Notes: generated by a model not told the origin, from the letters alone. A DNA stretch of 64,000 nucleotides from Arcobacter sp. LC1 (GCA_021378565.1 JAACJU010000007.1:41589-105588); one strand, 5' to 3'; counted from the first letter of the stretch, positions 1 through 9,801 are shown. A program made the numbers and translations.

Positions 1-2
1 TA

Positions 3-2489
3 CTAGATATAAAATTAAGAGGAAAAGTTTCCTTAGTCGCAGTTTCTGGCGAGGTTTATGACCCTCATAGTGTAGCGGTACTTTTAGCTTACGGGGTAAG
101 TGCAATTTATCCTTACATGCTTTATTCTAGTGTTTACGCACTTTACCATAGAAAAAATCCATCTGCTACTTTTGTGCAAAAATATTTAAAAAATGCTCAA
201 ACCGCTTTAAATAATGGGCTTTTAAAAATCATGTCAAAAATGGGTATTTCAACATCAGCAAGTTATAGAGGCTCAGCGCTTTTTGATATTTTGGGTTTAA
301 GCGATGAAGTTATAAACGATTGCTTTTTAGGCAGTTTTAGTGAACTTTGCGGACTAGGTTATAAAAGCTTAGAAAAGCGAATTGAGAATTTTCATAAAAA
401 TGGTTTTTTTGACAATAAACACACTTTTAAACTAAATCTAGGCGGGATTTATAAATACTCACATTTAGGTGAATATCATGACTACGGACCAAAAACTGCA
501 AAATCATTTAAGCTTGATAATTTTTCTGTATTAAAAAAAACTATTGAGACAAGAGACAAAAAATTCATTAGAGATTTTTTTGAATTAAAAAGTGATAAAA
601 AAGAACTTGATTTAAGCGAAGTTGAACCAATTGAAAAGATATTCAAGCGTTTTGCAAGTGCAGCTATGAGCTGTGGTTCAATTTCACCTGAAGCACACGA
701 AGCCATAGCAGAGGCTATGAATACTATCGGAGCTATGAGTAATTCAGGCGAAGGCGGGGAAGACAAAACAAGATTTAAAACCATAAAAAACTCCAAAATC
801 AAACAAATCGCATCTGGGAGATTTGGCGTTACCCCTGCGTATTTAAGCTCAGCTGACGAGTTGCAGATAAAAGTAGCCCAAGGTGCAAAACCTGGAGAAG
901 GTGGGCAATTACCAGGGCATAAAGTAACTTCTTTAATTGCGAGGCTAAGACACACGATTGAGGGAGTTACTTTAATATCTCCACCACCACATCATGATAT
1001 TTATTCAATCGAAGATTTAGCTCAGCTTATTTTTGATTTAAAGCAAGTAAACCCACGAGCTACAATAACAGTCAAATTAGTCTCAAGTTTAGGGGTTGGT
1101 ACAATTGCAGCTGGAGTTGTAAAAGCTTACGCTGACAAGATTATAATAAGTGGTTCTGACGGTGGCACAGGAGCTGCTCCATTAACTTCAATAAAACATA
1201 CAGGAAATCCTTGGGAATTAGGCTTAAGCGAAGCACACAACGCATTAAAAATAAACAAACTAAGGTCAAGCGTGCATATCCAAACTGATGGAGGCTTAAA
1301 AACAGCTCAAGATGTTATCAAAGCCGCACTTTTAGGAGCTGAGTCTTATGCTTTTGGAACTGCCTTGCTTATGCTTTTAGGATGTAAAATGCTAAGAATT
1401 TGCCATACAAATAAATGTAGCGTTGGATTAGCTACGCAAGATGAGGATTTGAGGCAATATTACAGCGGAAGTGTTCAAAAAATCATAGATTATTTTACTT
1501 TTTTAGCAAATGATATAAGAGCTATTCTTGCAAAGCTAGGGTATAAAAGTTTAGAAGAAATTATAGGTAGGAGCGATTTATTAAAAGTAATTGATGATAA
1601 AGATGCCAAAAACTTTGATTTTTCAAATATTTTAAGAAGAGTTGAGGGTGTAAATACTTCAAATCAAGAAAAAAATGAGCCCTTTGATAAAAATGAATTT
1701 GAGAAAAAGATTTTATCTAAGGTAAAAAGAGTTATTGAAAAGCCAAGTTCACCAATTACAATAAATGAAAATATTTGCAATCTAAACCGAAGTTTTGGTG
1801 CTTTAATCTCAGGAGTAATTGCAAAATATTACGGGGATGAGGGCTTAAATGATAATTCTATAAATATAAATTTAAAAGGTGTAGCAGGGCAAAGTTTTGG
1901 TGCATTTTTACTAAAAGGCATGAACTTACATCTTCAAGGCGTTGCAAATGATTATGTAGGAAAAGGTATGAACGGTGGAAAAATCGTTATAAATCCTGCT
2001 TTAGAGGGAGAAGAATACGGAGGTGCTGGAAATACTTGTCTTTATGGTGCAACGGGTGGAACTTTGTATATAAAAGCAAGCGTTGGAGAGCGTTTTGGTG
2101 TAAGAAATTCAGGTGCAATTAGTGTGATTGAGGGAAGTGGTGATAATGCTTGTGAATATATGACAGGTGGAATTGTAGTTATTTTAGGGCAAACGGGGAT
2201 AAATTTTGGAGCAGGAATGACAGGAGGCTTAGTTTTTATTTATGATGAAAGCAAAAACTTTGTTGATAAAATGAACCAAGAATTAATCGAAGCACTAAGA
2301 ATAGATACAGATGATACAGAACGAGAAAGATTGTACTTAAAAAGGCTCTTGCAAGATTACGAAAATGAAACAAAAAGCGTAAAAGCCACTTTAATTTTAG
2401 AAAATTTCAGAGCGCAGATTAGAAATTTTTGGCTTGTTAAACCAAAAAATATGACAGTTTTACCACTTGACCCAGATAAAGGAGATTAG
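3..2489 (+). CDS. gltB: Glutamate synthase large subunit (3' part, partial)
   Basis: The reading frame is open from base 3, so the gene begins before the window. About 829 of the usual ~1500 residues are present. GltB makes two glutamates from 2-oxoglutarate and glutamine-derived ammonia, working with GltD in the cytoplasm. The part seen covers the FMN-binding synthase domain (GEGG and GSDGGTGAAP motifs), the 3Fe-4S cysteines in CKMLRICHTNKC, and the C-terminal GXGXG helix domain with repeated Gly-Gly motifs such as GAGMTGG. The N-terminal amidotransferase domain lies outside. The stop is followed one base later by gltD, so the two are co-transcribed. No break is visible. The family call is secure. 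Confidence 0.95.
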   Translation, partial: LDIKLRGKVSLVAVSGEVYDPHSVAVLLAYGVSAIYPYMLYSSVYALYHRKNPSATFVQKYLKNAQTALNNGLLKIMSKMGISTSASYRGSALFDILGLSDEVINDCFLGSFSELCGLGYKSLEKRIENFHKNGFFDNKHTFKLNLGGIYKYSHLGEYHDYGPKTAKSFKLDNFSVLKKTIETRDKKFIRDFFELKSDKKELDLSEVEPIEKIFKRFASAAMSCGSISPEAHEAIAEAMNTIGAMSNSGEGGEDKTRFKTIKNSKIKQIASGRFGVTPAYLSSADELQIKVAQGAKPGEGGQLPGHKVTSLIARLRHTIEGVTLISPPPHHDIYSIEDLAQLIFDLKQVNPRATITVKLVSSLGVGTIAAGVVKAYADKIIISGSDGGTGAAPLTSIKHTGNPWELGLSEAHNALKINKLRSSVHIQTDGGLKTAQDVIKAALLGAESYAFGTALLMLLGCKMLRICHTNKCSVGLATQDEDLRQYYSGSVQKIIDYFTFLANDIRAILAKLGYKSLEEIIGRSDLLKVIDDKDAKNFDFSNILRRVEGVNTSNQEKNEPFDKNEFEKKILSKVKRVIEKPSSPITINENICNLNRSFGALISGVIAKYYGDEGLNDNSININLKGVAGQSFGAFLLKGMNLHLQGVANDYVGKGMNGGKIVINPALEGEEYGGAGNTCLYGATGGTLYIKASVGERFGVRNSGAISVIEGSGDNACEYMTGGIVVILGQTGINFGAGMTGGLVFIYDESKNFVDKMNQELIEALRIDTDDTERERLYLKRLLQDYENETKSVKATLILENFRAQIRNFWLVKPKNMTVLPLDPDKGD

Positions 2490-2490
2490 T

Positions 2491-3936
2491 ATGCTAAATT
2501 TCGTAAAAATAGATAGAACAAACCCAAAAAAAAGAGATGTTTTACAAAGAATAAAAGACTATAAAGAAGTTTATGAAGTTTTTGCAGAATATAAAGCGAG
2601 CGAACAAGCTAGCAGGTGTATGCAGTGTGGCGTGCCATATTGCCACTCTAAATGCCCCTTACATAATGTAATACCATCTTGGCTAAAACAAACTTGGCAA
2701 AAAGATTTAGAACTAGCTTTTGCACTATCAAATGAGACTTCTCCTTTTCCTGAAATTTTAGGAAAAATTTGTCCGCACGATGTACTTTGCGAGGGAGAAT
2801 GCTCTTTAAATGATGACTATGGAGCGATTTCTATTGGGGCAATTGAAACGTACATAAGCGAAAAGGCTTTTAAAAAAGGCATTAAGCCTAGCTTTCCAAA
2901 AATTGCAAATTCTAAAGACTCTAAAGACTCTAAAAATTCAAAAAAAGTAGCAATTATAGGGAGTGGGCCAGCTGGACTAAGTGCGGCTACATTTTTACTA
3001 AGACAAGGTATTGGTGTTGAAATGTTTGAGCGTTCAAACAAAGCTGGTGGCTTATTGACGTATGGGATACCAAACTTTAAGCTTGACAAAAAAAAGGTTC
3101 AAAGAAGAGTTACTTGGCTTGAAGAAGCAGGATTAAAATTACACCTTTCAAGTGAGTTTGGAAAAGATATAAAAGCAAAAGATTTATTAGATAAATTTGG
3201 CGCAATATTCTTAGCTATTGGTGCGTCACAAGGTGCAAAAATAGGACTAAATGGAGAGGATGCAACAAATGTTTATCAAGCTATTGATTTTTTAACACAA
3301 ATCCAAGAAAGAAATTTTTTACTCGAAGAGGATAAAGAAAACAAGCAAGTTAAAGAAGGTATTAAAGCTAAGGATTTTGATGTAAAAGATAAAAGTGTTC
3401 TTGTTGTTGGTGGTGGAGATACTGCGATGGATTGCGTACGAAGCTTAGTAAGAGAGGGGGTAAAATCCGTAAAATGTATTTATAGAAGAGATGAAAAAAG
3501 TATGCCAGGAAGTAAAAAAGAATTTGAAAATGCCAAAGAAGAAGGCGTAGAATTTTGCTTTAATCTTTCCCCTAAAGAATTTATTTTAAAAGATGGAAAA
3601 GTTTGTGCTTTAAGAGTGCAAAAAACTTCTTTAGTTTATGATAAGTTCAAGAAAAAAAATATTTTAACATACAAAGATGAATATTTTGAATTTTTAGCTG
3701 ATATGGTTATTTTAGCACTTGGCTTTTCTGTAAAAAAAATAAAAGTTTTAGATGAACTTGGAATTAAGACAAATGACAAAGGAAATATACAAATAAATGA
3801 GCAATTTCAAACTAGCAACTCCAGAGTTTTTGCTGGAGGAGATTGTCAAAGAGGTGCGCATTTAGCAGTTACTGCCACAGCTGATGGAAGAGATGCAAGC
3901 AAGGAAATTGCCAAGTTGCTAAAAACTTTAGATTAG
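2491..3936 (+). CDS. gltD: Glutamate synthase small subunit (NADPH)
   Basis: The protein feeds electrons from NADPH through FAD and 4Fe-4S clusters to GltB. I chose the ATG at 2491 because AAGGAG lies 6 bases upstream; an in-frame TTG at 2467 inside gltB has no ribosome binding site. The product is 481 residues. Cluster cysteines are C43, C46, C51 and C55, with C94, C100 and C104 further on. The FAD Rossmann motif GSGPAGLSA starts near residue 157, the NADPH motif VGGGDTAMDC lies in the second half, and the C-terminal GGDCQRGAH segment is the usual FAD-binding end. Between the Fe-S and FAD domains is a short Ser-Lys-Asp repeat (residues 141-152), an unusual linker. It forms an operon with gltB. 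Confidence 0.95.
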   Translation: MLNFVKIDRTNPKKRDVLQRIKDYKEVYEVFAEYKASEQASRCMQCGVPYCHSKCPLHNVIPSWLKQTWQKDLELAFALSNETSPFPEILGKICPHDVLCEGECSLNDDYGAISIGAIETYISEKAFKKGIKPSFPKIANSKDSKDSKNSKKVAIIGSGPAGLSAATFLLRQGIGVEMFERSNKAGGLLTYGIPNFKLDKKKVQRRVTWLEEAGLKLHLSSEFGKDIKAKDLLDKFGAIFLAIGASQGAKIGLNGEDATNVYQAIDFLTQIQERNFLLEEDKENKQVKEGIKAKDFDVKDKSVLVVGGGDTAMDCVRSLVREGVKSVKCIYRRDEKSMPGSKKEFENAKEEGVEFCFNLSPKEFILKDGKVCALRVQKTSLVYDKFKKKNILTYKDEYFEFLADMVILALGFSVKKIKVLDELGIKTNDKGNIQINEQFQTSNSRVFAGGDCQRGAHLAVTATADGRDASKEIAKLLKTLD

Positions 3937-3995
3937 AAATATATTTTAAGAAAATATAGATAAAAAAATAATATTTTAAGCAAATTTCAAAAAAA

Positions 3996-4018
3996 TAGCC
4001 TAGCTTTGCTTTGGGCTA
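3996..4018 (+). terminator. Hairpin after gltD, possible terminator
   Basis: TAGCC t AGC, loop ttt, GCT ttg GGCTA forms an imperfect stem 60 bases after gltD. Only a weak T-rich stretch follows, so termination is plausible but not certain. Confidence 0.4.
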
Positions 4019-4081
4019 AGAATTGTTTAAATATTTTTAGGATATAAATTCCATATTGAAATATAAGGATGGATTTTTGAT

Positions 4082-4336
4082 ATGTCTTTGATAATTACTA
4101 ATGAGTGCATAGCCTGTGATGCTTGCAGAGATGAATGCCCTAATACTGCTATTGAAGAAGGTGACCCTATTTATATGATAGATTCTGATAGATGCACTGA
4201 ATGCATGGGATATTACGAGGAACCAGCTTGTATTGAAGTTTGTCCAGTTGATTGTATTATACTTGATCCAGATAACCAAGAATCTGTTGAAGAGTTGAAG
4301 TTTAAATTTAAACAGCTTCAAGAAGAAGAAATTTAG
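4082..4336 (+). CDS. 2[4Fe-4S] ferredoxin, YfhL/Alvin type
   Basis: This small soluble electron carrier has 84 residues. The first cluster motif is C9-x2-C12-x2-C15-x3-C19-P. The second is C38-x2-C41-x8-C50-x3-C54-P, with C58 also present. The eight-residue insertion between the second and third cysteines, together with the acidic C-terminal extension, marks the YfhL/Alvin-type ferredoxins, which have very negative potentials. The partner enzyme is not evident here. AAGGATGG lies upstream of the ATG. The stop codon overlaps the start of the next gene by one base, so the two are translationally coupled. Campylobacter ferredoxins of this type are often called fdxB, but the window does not settle the name. 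Confidence 0.9.
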   Translation: MSLIITNECIACDACRDECPNTAIEEGDPIYMIDSDRCTECMGYYEEPACIEVCPVDCIILDPDNQESVEELKFKFKQLQEEEI

Positions 4337-5808
4337 TGGCAAAGATAACAACTGTTATAGACATAGGTTCAAACTCTATGCGAATGGTTGTTTTTAAAAA
4401 AAGTTCTCGTTTTGCATTTAATTTAATAAACGAAACAAAGGCTAAAGTTAAGATTTCTGAGGGTTCTTACGAAAATAAGGCTTATTTACAACAAGAGCCT
4501 ATGAGACGAGCTTTTTGTGCTCTTAAAAGCTTTTTAAATATTTCTAGTGCTTTAAAGTCAAGGAAAATATTTTGTGTGGCAACTTCAGCTCTAAGAGACG
4601 CACCAAATGCTAACGAATTTATAAGGCGAGTCAGGCAAGAGCTAGGCCTAAATATCAAAATCATAACAGGCGAAAAAGAAGCTTTATACGGTGGCATTGC
4701 TGCTTTAAATCTTTTGCATATTCCAAGTTTTACTTCAGTAGATATTGGCGGGGGTTCAACAGAATTTTGCATTGTGAAAGATTCTAAGATTATAAAAACT
4801 ATTTCTTTAGATTTAGGAACCATTAGATTAAAAGAGCTTTTTTTTGTAAATAAAGACTACAAGGGTGCTTTAGCTTTTGTCTTAAAAGAGCTAGAGAAAT
4901 TGCAAGAGTTTAAGACTGAACTTAAAACTATTATAGGAATTGGTGGAACTACTAGAGCTTTGGGGCGAGCTATTATGAAAGAATCAAATTACCCCATGTC
5001 TTCTTTACATGGCTTTACCTATCATTTGCAAGATTATCAAAATCTTATAGACACTATAGTAAAAACTGATGATTTAGAGGTCTTAAGAAGTAGTTATATC
5101 AAAAAAGATAGATACGATACCATTCAAGAGGGTACTTTTATTTTTAAAGCGATAATCAAAACTTTTGAAAGCGAAAAAATTACAACAAGTGGAGCAGGTG
5201 TCAGAGAGGGTGTTTTTTTAAGTGATTTACTTAGAAATAGCGCTATCAAATTTCCGCATAACTTTAATCCAAGTGTTAAATCTTTGCTTGATAGATTTGA
5301 GATTTGTCCTAAGCAAAGTGCGTATTTGGGACTAAACGCATATTGCATTTTTAAAGCACTTGAAAGTCTTCATAATCTAGAATCAAGATTTAGACAAATT
5401 TTAGTAATCGCTTCAAAGCTTTATTCAATTGGTGTGAAACTTAGTTTTTACAAATACAATGAAAATGCTTTTTCTTTTATTCTAAATGCACTAAATTATA
5501 AAATTTCTCACGAAGATAAGGCACTGATTGCGCATATTATAAAATACTCAAAAAAGCCCTTGCCTTGTGAATGTTGTATAGTAAATTTTAAAGAACTCTT
5601 GCCTGAATTTAGAATATTGAAGTGGCTAAGTTTTATGATAAATTTAAATTTATCTTTAAATGCTGATATGAGTAGAACAAAAATGCAGTATGAATTAAGC
5701 AAAAATATACTTAAAATCAAAAGTGAAAATGATTCTTATTTAGTTCGAACTGCTCTTGAAAAACTTGAGTTACCTAAGAATTTGGAGCTTACTTATTGTG
5801 GGGAATAA
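4336..5808 (+). CDS. ppx: Exopolyphosphatase / pppGpp phosphohydrolase family (Ppx/GppA)
   Basis: The 490-residue protein belongs to the ASKHA-fold Ppx/GppA family, which hydrolyses polyphosphate and/or the pentaphosphate pppGpp and so links phosphate storage to the stringent response. Family motifs are DIGSNSMRM near the N-terminus, ATSALRDAPN, TGEKEALYGG, VDIGGGSTEF and GIGGTTRAL. The length fits the family, whose members carry an extra C-terminal helical domain. Translation starts at a GTG that shares one base with the stop of the ferredoxin gene. The 3' end overlaps the start of the acyltransferase gene, so the ferredoxin, ppx and the first LOS genes appear to form one transcription unit. 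Sequence alone does not separate Ppx from GppA activity. Confidence 0.9.
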   Translation: MAKITTVIDIGSNSMRMVVFKKSSRFAFNLINETKAKVKISEGSYENKAYLQQEPMRRAFCALKSFLNISSALKSRKIFCVATSALRDAPNANEFIRRVRQELGLNIKIITGEKEALYGGIAALNLLHIPSFTSVDIGGGSTEFCIVKDSKIIKTISLDLGTIRLKELFFVNKDYKGALAFVLKELEKLQEFKTELKTIIGIGGTTRALGRAIMKESNYPMSSLHGFTYHLQDYQNLIDTIVKTDDLEVLRSSYIKKDRYDTIQEGTFIFKAIIKTFESEKITTSGAGVREGVFLSDLLRNSAIKFPHNFNPSVKSLLDRFEICPKQSAYLGLNAYCIFKALESLHNLESRFRQILVIASKLYSIGVKLSFYKYNENAFSFILNALNYKISHEDKALIAHIIKYSKKPLPCECCIVNFKELLPEFRILKWLSFMINLNLSLNADMSRTKMQYELSKNILKIKSENDSYLVRTALEKLELPKNLELTYCGE

Positions 5809-6691
5809 AATATTATATTTTATATTTTTAAGCTTTGCTAAGTTAATCGTTTTATTTCCAAATAAAGCTAGATGGTATTTTTTTCTTCTTATTTCAAGAA
5901 TGGCTTATTTTATTATCAAACGAGTTAGAAAAAGAATTCAAGCAAATCTTGATTTTGTTTTTGCTGACAAGATGAGTGAAAAAGAAAAAAAAGATATTTC
6001 AAAATTTTCTTTTTTTAATATGGCACTTTGGGGGAAAACTACTTTTGATGGCAGACTTATAAATATTAAAAACATAGATAAATTTGTAGAGGTTGAAAAT
6101 TTAAATGTTTTTGAAAAATATATAAAAGATAAAAGAAAAATAATTTTTATTTCAGGACATTTTGGAAATATCGAAATGCTTGGTTGTTATATGAGTTTAA
6201 AAATTGCAAAAATTGTACATATTTATAGAAAATCTTCTTTCTCTTTGTTTGATGACTATATTATATCTTCAAGGCAAAATTTAGGCGCTGTTATGGTAGA
6301 AGAGCAAGGAGCTTTGAAAAAATTAGCTGGAGCTTTAAAAAAAGGTATGCCTGTATCTATGATAATGGATCAGCGTGTTAATCCTGAAGCTGGAGTTTTA
6401 GTTGATTTTCTAGGCAAAAAAACTTACCAAACATCATCTGTCGGATTTTTAGCTCAAAAATTTGATGCAGTTATTGTGCCTTTATGTATTTTTACCAAAG
6501 GAGTAAATAAATATAGGGTTAAATTTTATGAGCCAATTTTACCTTTTGAGTCGAATGATAAAAAAGAAAATTTAAGACTTTCTACTCAAGCTCAAGCTGA
6601 TGTTATATCAAAAATGGTTTACGAAGATCCTAAGCAGTGGTTTTGGCCTCATAAAAGATTTAAAACCTTAAATGAAGAAATTTATGAATAA
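5798..6691 (+). CDS. htrB: Lipid A biosynthesis late acyltransferase (HtrB/LpxL family)
   Basis: The enzyme transfers a secondary acyl chain to the lipid A precursor at the inner face of the cytoplasmic membrane. A hydrophobic segment covers residues 5-20, and the catalytic HX4E motif is H121-FGNI-E126; MDQR follows further on, as in the LpxL family. I prefer the GTG at 5798, which has GGAG 10 bases upstream and gives 297 residues, the usual length. An earlier in-frame TTG at 5756 lacks a ribosome binding site. The gene overlaps ppx by 11 bases and waaC by 20, and it opens the LOS cluster, as htrB next to waaC does in C. jejuni. The start codon is less certain than the family. Confidence 0.9.
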   Translation: MGNKILYFIFLSFAKLIVLFPNKARWYFFLLISRMAYFIIKRVRKRIQANLDFVFADKMSEKEKKDISKFSFFNMALWGKTTFDGRLINIKNIDKFVEVENLNVFEKYIKDKRKIIFISGHFGNIEMLGCYMSLKIAKIVHIYRKSSFSLFDDYIISSRQNLGAVMVEEQGALKKLAGALKKGMPVSMIMDQRVNPEAGVLVDFLGKKTYQTSSVGFLAQKFDAVIVPLCIFTKGVNKYRVKFYEPILPFESNDKKENLRLSTQAQADVISKMVYEDPKQWFWPHKRFKTLNEEIYE

Positions 6692-7706
6692 TATTTCAAG
6701 TCAAAATATTAAAAAAATTGCCATAGTTAAACTTTCAGCTCTTGGAGATATTATTCATGCAATGCTTGGACTTCAAATACTCAAAAAGCATTTTCCGAAA
6801 TTGCAAATTGATTGGATAGTTGAAGAATCTTTTGCTGAGGTTTTAAGAAATAATCAAGACATAGACAATGTTTTATGCCTTAATCTAAAAAGACTTAAAA
6901 AATCTCCTAGCAAAATTTTTACTGAATTAAAAAAAATAAGAAAATATAAAAAAAATTCTTACGATTTAGTTATCGATGCCCAAGGACTTATAAAATCAGG
7001 ACTATGCACTTTTTTACTTGGCAAAAATTCTGTGGGCTTTGATAAAAACTCCATAAGAGAAAAACTTGCAAGTATTTTTTATAAGCAAAAAATTTCTTTG
7101 GCTTATGATGAAAACACCATCATTAGAAACTTAACAATTTTTTTAGAGCCTTTTGGTATAAAATTTAATAAAAATATGATTTTAGACAAAAAGCCTTTTT
7201 TAGGATTTAAAAATGAAGATAAAATAATTTATGACTACCTATCAAAAAAACAAAAAAATATTATTTTTATTATAGGCGCAACGTGGAAGAGTAGATGTTA
7301 CCCAAAAGAGCAGCTTTTAAAGCTTGCCTTTTTACTTAAAGAAAATATTTTAATAGCTTGGGGAAACGAAGAAGAAAAGCAAAGAGCTTTATGCCTAGAA
7401 GAACATTGCGAATTTATCAAAGCTTTGCCAAAGCTTGATTTGAACAGCTTAAAAGCTATCATCTCAAAATCTGATTTATTGATAGGAAATGACACAGGGC
7501 CCACACATTTGGCTTGGGCTTTGAATATACCTTCAATCACTCTTTTTGGACCAACTCCTATGTCAAGAGTTTATGAAACAATAAGCAACAAGATGCTAAA
7601 ATCGCCCTCAAAAGTAAATCACTTCAATTTAGATAAAAATGATTTTTCTATAAAAGAAATTAAGGAAAAAGATATTTTTGATTTGGCAAAGAATTTATTA
7701 ATTTAA
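6672..7706 (+). CDS. waaC: LOS heptosyltransferase I
   Basis: WaaC adds the first L-glycero-D-manno-heptose to Kdo-lipid A at the cytoplasmic side of the inner membrane (family GT9). The N-terminal motif KLSALGDIIHAM and the following DWIVEE segment are characteristic of heptosyltransferase I. The C-terminal nucleotide-sugar site appears as GNDTGPTHLAWAL followed by FGPTP. It has up to 344 residues, normal for the family. A second in-frame ATG at 6684 could be the true start, because neither has a clear ribosome binding site. The gene is embedded between htrB and an O-antigen-ligase-like gene. Its partner WaaF lies seven genes further on, so the two heptosyltransferases flank the core-modification genes. 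Confidence 0.93.
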   Translation: MKKFMNNISSQNIKKIAIVKLSALGDIIHAMLGLQILKKHFPKLQIDWIVEESFAEVLRNNQDIDNVLCLNLKRLKKSPSKIFTELKKIRKYKKNSYDLVIDAQGLIKSGLCTFLLGKNSVGFDKNSIREKLASIFYKQKISLAYDENTIIRNLTIFLEPFGIKFNKNMILDKKPFLGFKNEDKIIYDYLSKKQKNIIFIIGATWKSRCYPKEQLLKLAFLLKENILIAWGNEEEKQRALCLEEHCEFIKALPKLDLNSLKAIISKSDLLIGNDTGPTHLAWALNIPSITLFGPTPMSRVYETISNKMLKSPSKVNHFNLDKNDFSIKEIKEKDIFDLAKNLLI

Positions 7707-7721
7707 TATATGGTGGGGAAA

Positions 7722-9053
7722 ATGCAAGAAATACAAATTTCTAAAAATGATTTTTTACAAAAATTTATAGGCTTTTTTAATTTTAAAGTTCGCAATGAAC
7801 AAGCAAGGGCAAAATTAAAAGAAAATAAATATACTAAATATTTAAATTATGTCTTTCTTTTTTACGCTTTTTGTGTTCCAATTGCAAGATCTGGTATATC
7901 GCTATGCTTATTCTTGATTATAATTTTATGGCTTTTAGAAGGAAATTTAAAAGTAAAATTTTCTTTGTTACTAAGCAAAAAAGTTTTAGTTTATGCAATT
8001 TTGCTTACCTTATATCTTCTCATTTCAGTTTTATGGGCAGATAAGACTAGTGATAAATTTTTTGATTTTAGAAGACTATATTATCATCTAACAATTTTTG
8101 CACTTTATACTTCTTTGCAAAAAAAATACATAAAATATTTAATTCCTATTTTTATTTTTTCTATGCTAATTAGTGAAGTATTATCTTATGGAATATTTTT
8201 TAGACTTTGGACTTTACATCATGGAACTCCTAGTGATCCAACTCCCTTTATGAATCACTTGGTATATAGTGTTTTTTTAGCTGTAACTGCCAGCTTGCTT
8301 CTTAGCCAAATGGTATTATCTAAAAATTTGAAATTAAAAATATTTTATTTTTTATTTTTTCTAACAGCTTCTACAAATTTATTTTTAACAGGTGGCAGAA
8401 CAGGACAAGTTGCCTACATCGTTTCAATATTTATGCTTTTAATGTTTCACATTAAAAATAAACTAAAGGCTATTTTAGTAATTTTTGTCCTTCTTGGTTG
8501 TATGCTTTTTGTTCAATATCAAATATCAAATACTTTTAGAACAAGAGTTGCCGAAGCAAGGTCTAATCTTTCTGAAGCTCTATATCATCAAGATTATTCT
8601 AGCTCTTGGGGCTTAAGATTAAGTGCTTGGATAGTAACTGGAAAAATATTAGAAAAAAATCCAATTTTTGGTACAAGTATAAGCGACATAAGACAAGACT
8701 ATAAACACATAGTTTTAAAAGATAAAATTTTAAAAAATGGACAATTTAATGCTATCATGGGTAATGGTTTTCATGATGAATATTTAGAAGTACTTGCAGG
8801 AGGAGGATTGATTGCTGGTATTTTATTTATGCTTATTTTCTATAATTTTTGTAAAATTAGAATTAGAAATGAAGAGATTTTCAATGCAAAAATTATAATT
8901 TTAAGTGTCTTTATTTTTTCTTTAACAACAGATATTTTTCTAAGATGGCAGTTTAGTGCAACTTTGTTTGCATTTTTTTTAGGAATTTTCTTAGCACAAG
9001 AGAGAATAGAAAAATCTGTAAAAAATAAAAATAAATCTTCTTCTGCATTTTGA
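7722..9053 (+). CDS. O-antigen ligase / polymerase-like membrane protein (Wzy_C family)
   Basis: This is a polytopic inner-membrane protein of about 443 residues with roughly ten hydrophobic segments. Typical Wzy_C features are TGGRTGQ in the middle, followed by a long periplasmic loop, and HDEYLEVLAGGG near the C-terminus, matching the conserved HNxYLxxLxExG of WaaL ligases. Such proteins join lipid-linked glycans to the lipid A core or polymerise repeat units. The ATG at 7722 has GGGG just upstream and is preferred to the ATG at 7710. Its place beside waaC suggests it acts on LOS. The classical C. jejuni LOS locus has no ligase of this kind. Ligase versus polymerase cannot be decided from sequence. 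Confidence 0.78.
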   Translation: MQEIQISKNDFLQKFIGFFNFKVRNEQARAKLKENKYTKYLNYVFLFYAFCVPIARSGISLCLFLIIILWLLEGNLKVKFSLLLSKKVLVYAILLTLYLLISVLWADKTSDKFFDFRRLYYHLTIFALYTSLQKKYIKYLIPIFIFSMLISEVLSYGIFFRLWTLHHGTPSDPTPFMNHLVYSVFLAVTASLLLSQMVLSKNLKLKIFYFLFFLTASTNLFLTGGRTGQVAYIVSIFMLLMFHIKNKLKAILVIFVLLGCMLFVQYQISNTFRTRVAEARSNLSEALYHQDYSSSWGLRLSAWIVTGKILEKNPIFGTSISDIRQDYKHIVLKDKILKNGQFNAIMGNGFHDEYLEVLAGGGLIAGILFMLIFYNFCKIRIRNEEIFNAKIIILSVFIFSLTTDIFLRWQFSATLFAFFLGIFLAQERIEKSVKNKNKSSSAF

Positions 9054-9078
9054 AGTTTAGAAAAAAGGTAGGATAAAA

Positions 9079-9792
9079 ATGTTACTTTCATTAATGTATC
9101 ACAATATTAATTCAGATAAATATTCAAATAGTTTAGAAATATTTGAAAAGCATCTAAAATATATAAAAAAAAATTTTAATATAGTTTTGCCAGGAGATAC
9201 TCTGGGCAAAAAAAATATATGTCTAGTCTTTGATGATGGGTATTACAATTTTTATAATTATGTATTTCCTTTATTAAAGGAATTAAATATAAAAATGATG
9301 TTTGCTATTTCTACAGCTTTTGTCTTAGATACTACAAAAGTTGATAAAAACATAAGGCTAGGTATAAAACATGATGAAACTGAACGAAATAAAGAAAAAG
9401 CACCTTATTGTACTTATAAAGAGTTAAAAGAAATGAGTGATTCAGGCTTGGTAAAAATTGCCTCACATTCGATTAATCATGTGAATTTAGAAAACATAAA
9501 AGACTTAGATTTAGAGCTTAATGGCTCAAAAGAGATTTTAGAAAAAAAGCTAAATATAAAATGTGATTCTTTGGTTTTACCTTTTGGAAAGTATGACGAA
9601 AAGGCAATAAAAGAAGCTAAAAAAATATATAAATATATTTTCAGAATCGGAACTGGAATAAATAAAGATTTTTCAGGAATAAAAGGTTTGATTTACAGGG
9701 TAAGTGCAGATAACCTAGAAAATGAAAAAGATATTTTTTCTTGGCAAAATATGCTAAAATATAGACTAAAAAGCTTTATAAAATCATTTTAA
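9079..9792 (+). CDS. Polysaccharide deacetylase (NodB homology, CE4)
   Basis: The 237-residue protein has the NodB fold that removes acetyl groups from N- or O-acetylated sugars with a metal ion. Motif 1 is F51-D52-D53-G54, where the aspartates are the catalytic base and metal ligand. Motif 2 is S129-H130-S-I-N-H134, the two metal-binding histidines. Motif 3 is LPFGKYD. There is no signal peptide, so it probably acts on cytoplasmic or lipid-linked LOS intermediates. It lies between a ligase-like gene and a core glycosyltransferase, which suggests it trims an acetylated core sugar. Spacing on both sides is short (25 and 9 bases), consistent with an operon. The real substrate is unknown. Confidence 0.85.
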   Translation: MLLSLMYHNINSDKYSNSLEIFEKHLKYIKKNFNIVLPGDTLGKKNICLVFDDGYYNFYNYVFPLLKELNIKMMFAISTAFVLDTTKVDKNIRLGIKHDETERNKEKAPYCTYKELKEMSDSGLVKIASHSINHVNLENIKDLDLELNGSKEILEKKLNIKCDSLVLPFGKYDEKAIKEAKKIYKYIFRIGTGINKDFSGIKGLIYRVSADNLENEKDIFSWQNMLKYRLKSFIKSF

Positions 9793-9801
9793 GGAAATCT
9801 T

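Noticed and set aside
482..955. 157-codon frame on the minus strand inside gltB
   Set aside because: Shadow of the well-conserved gltB frame; no ribosome binding site and no family-like sequence.
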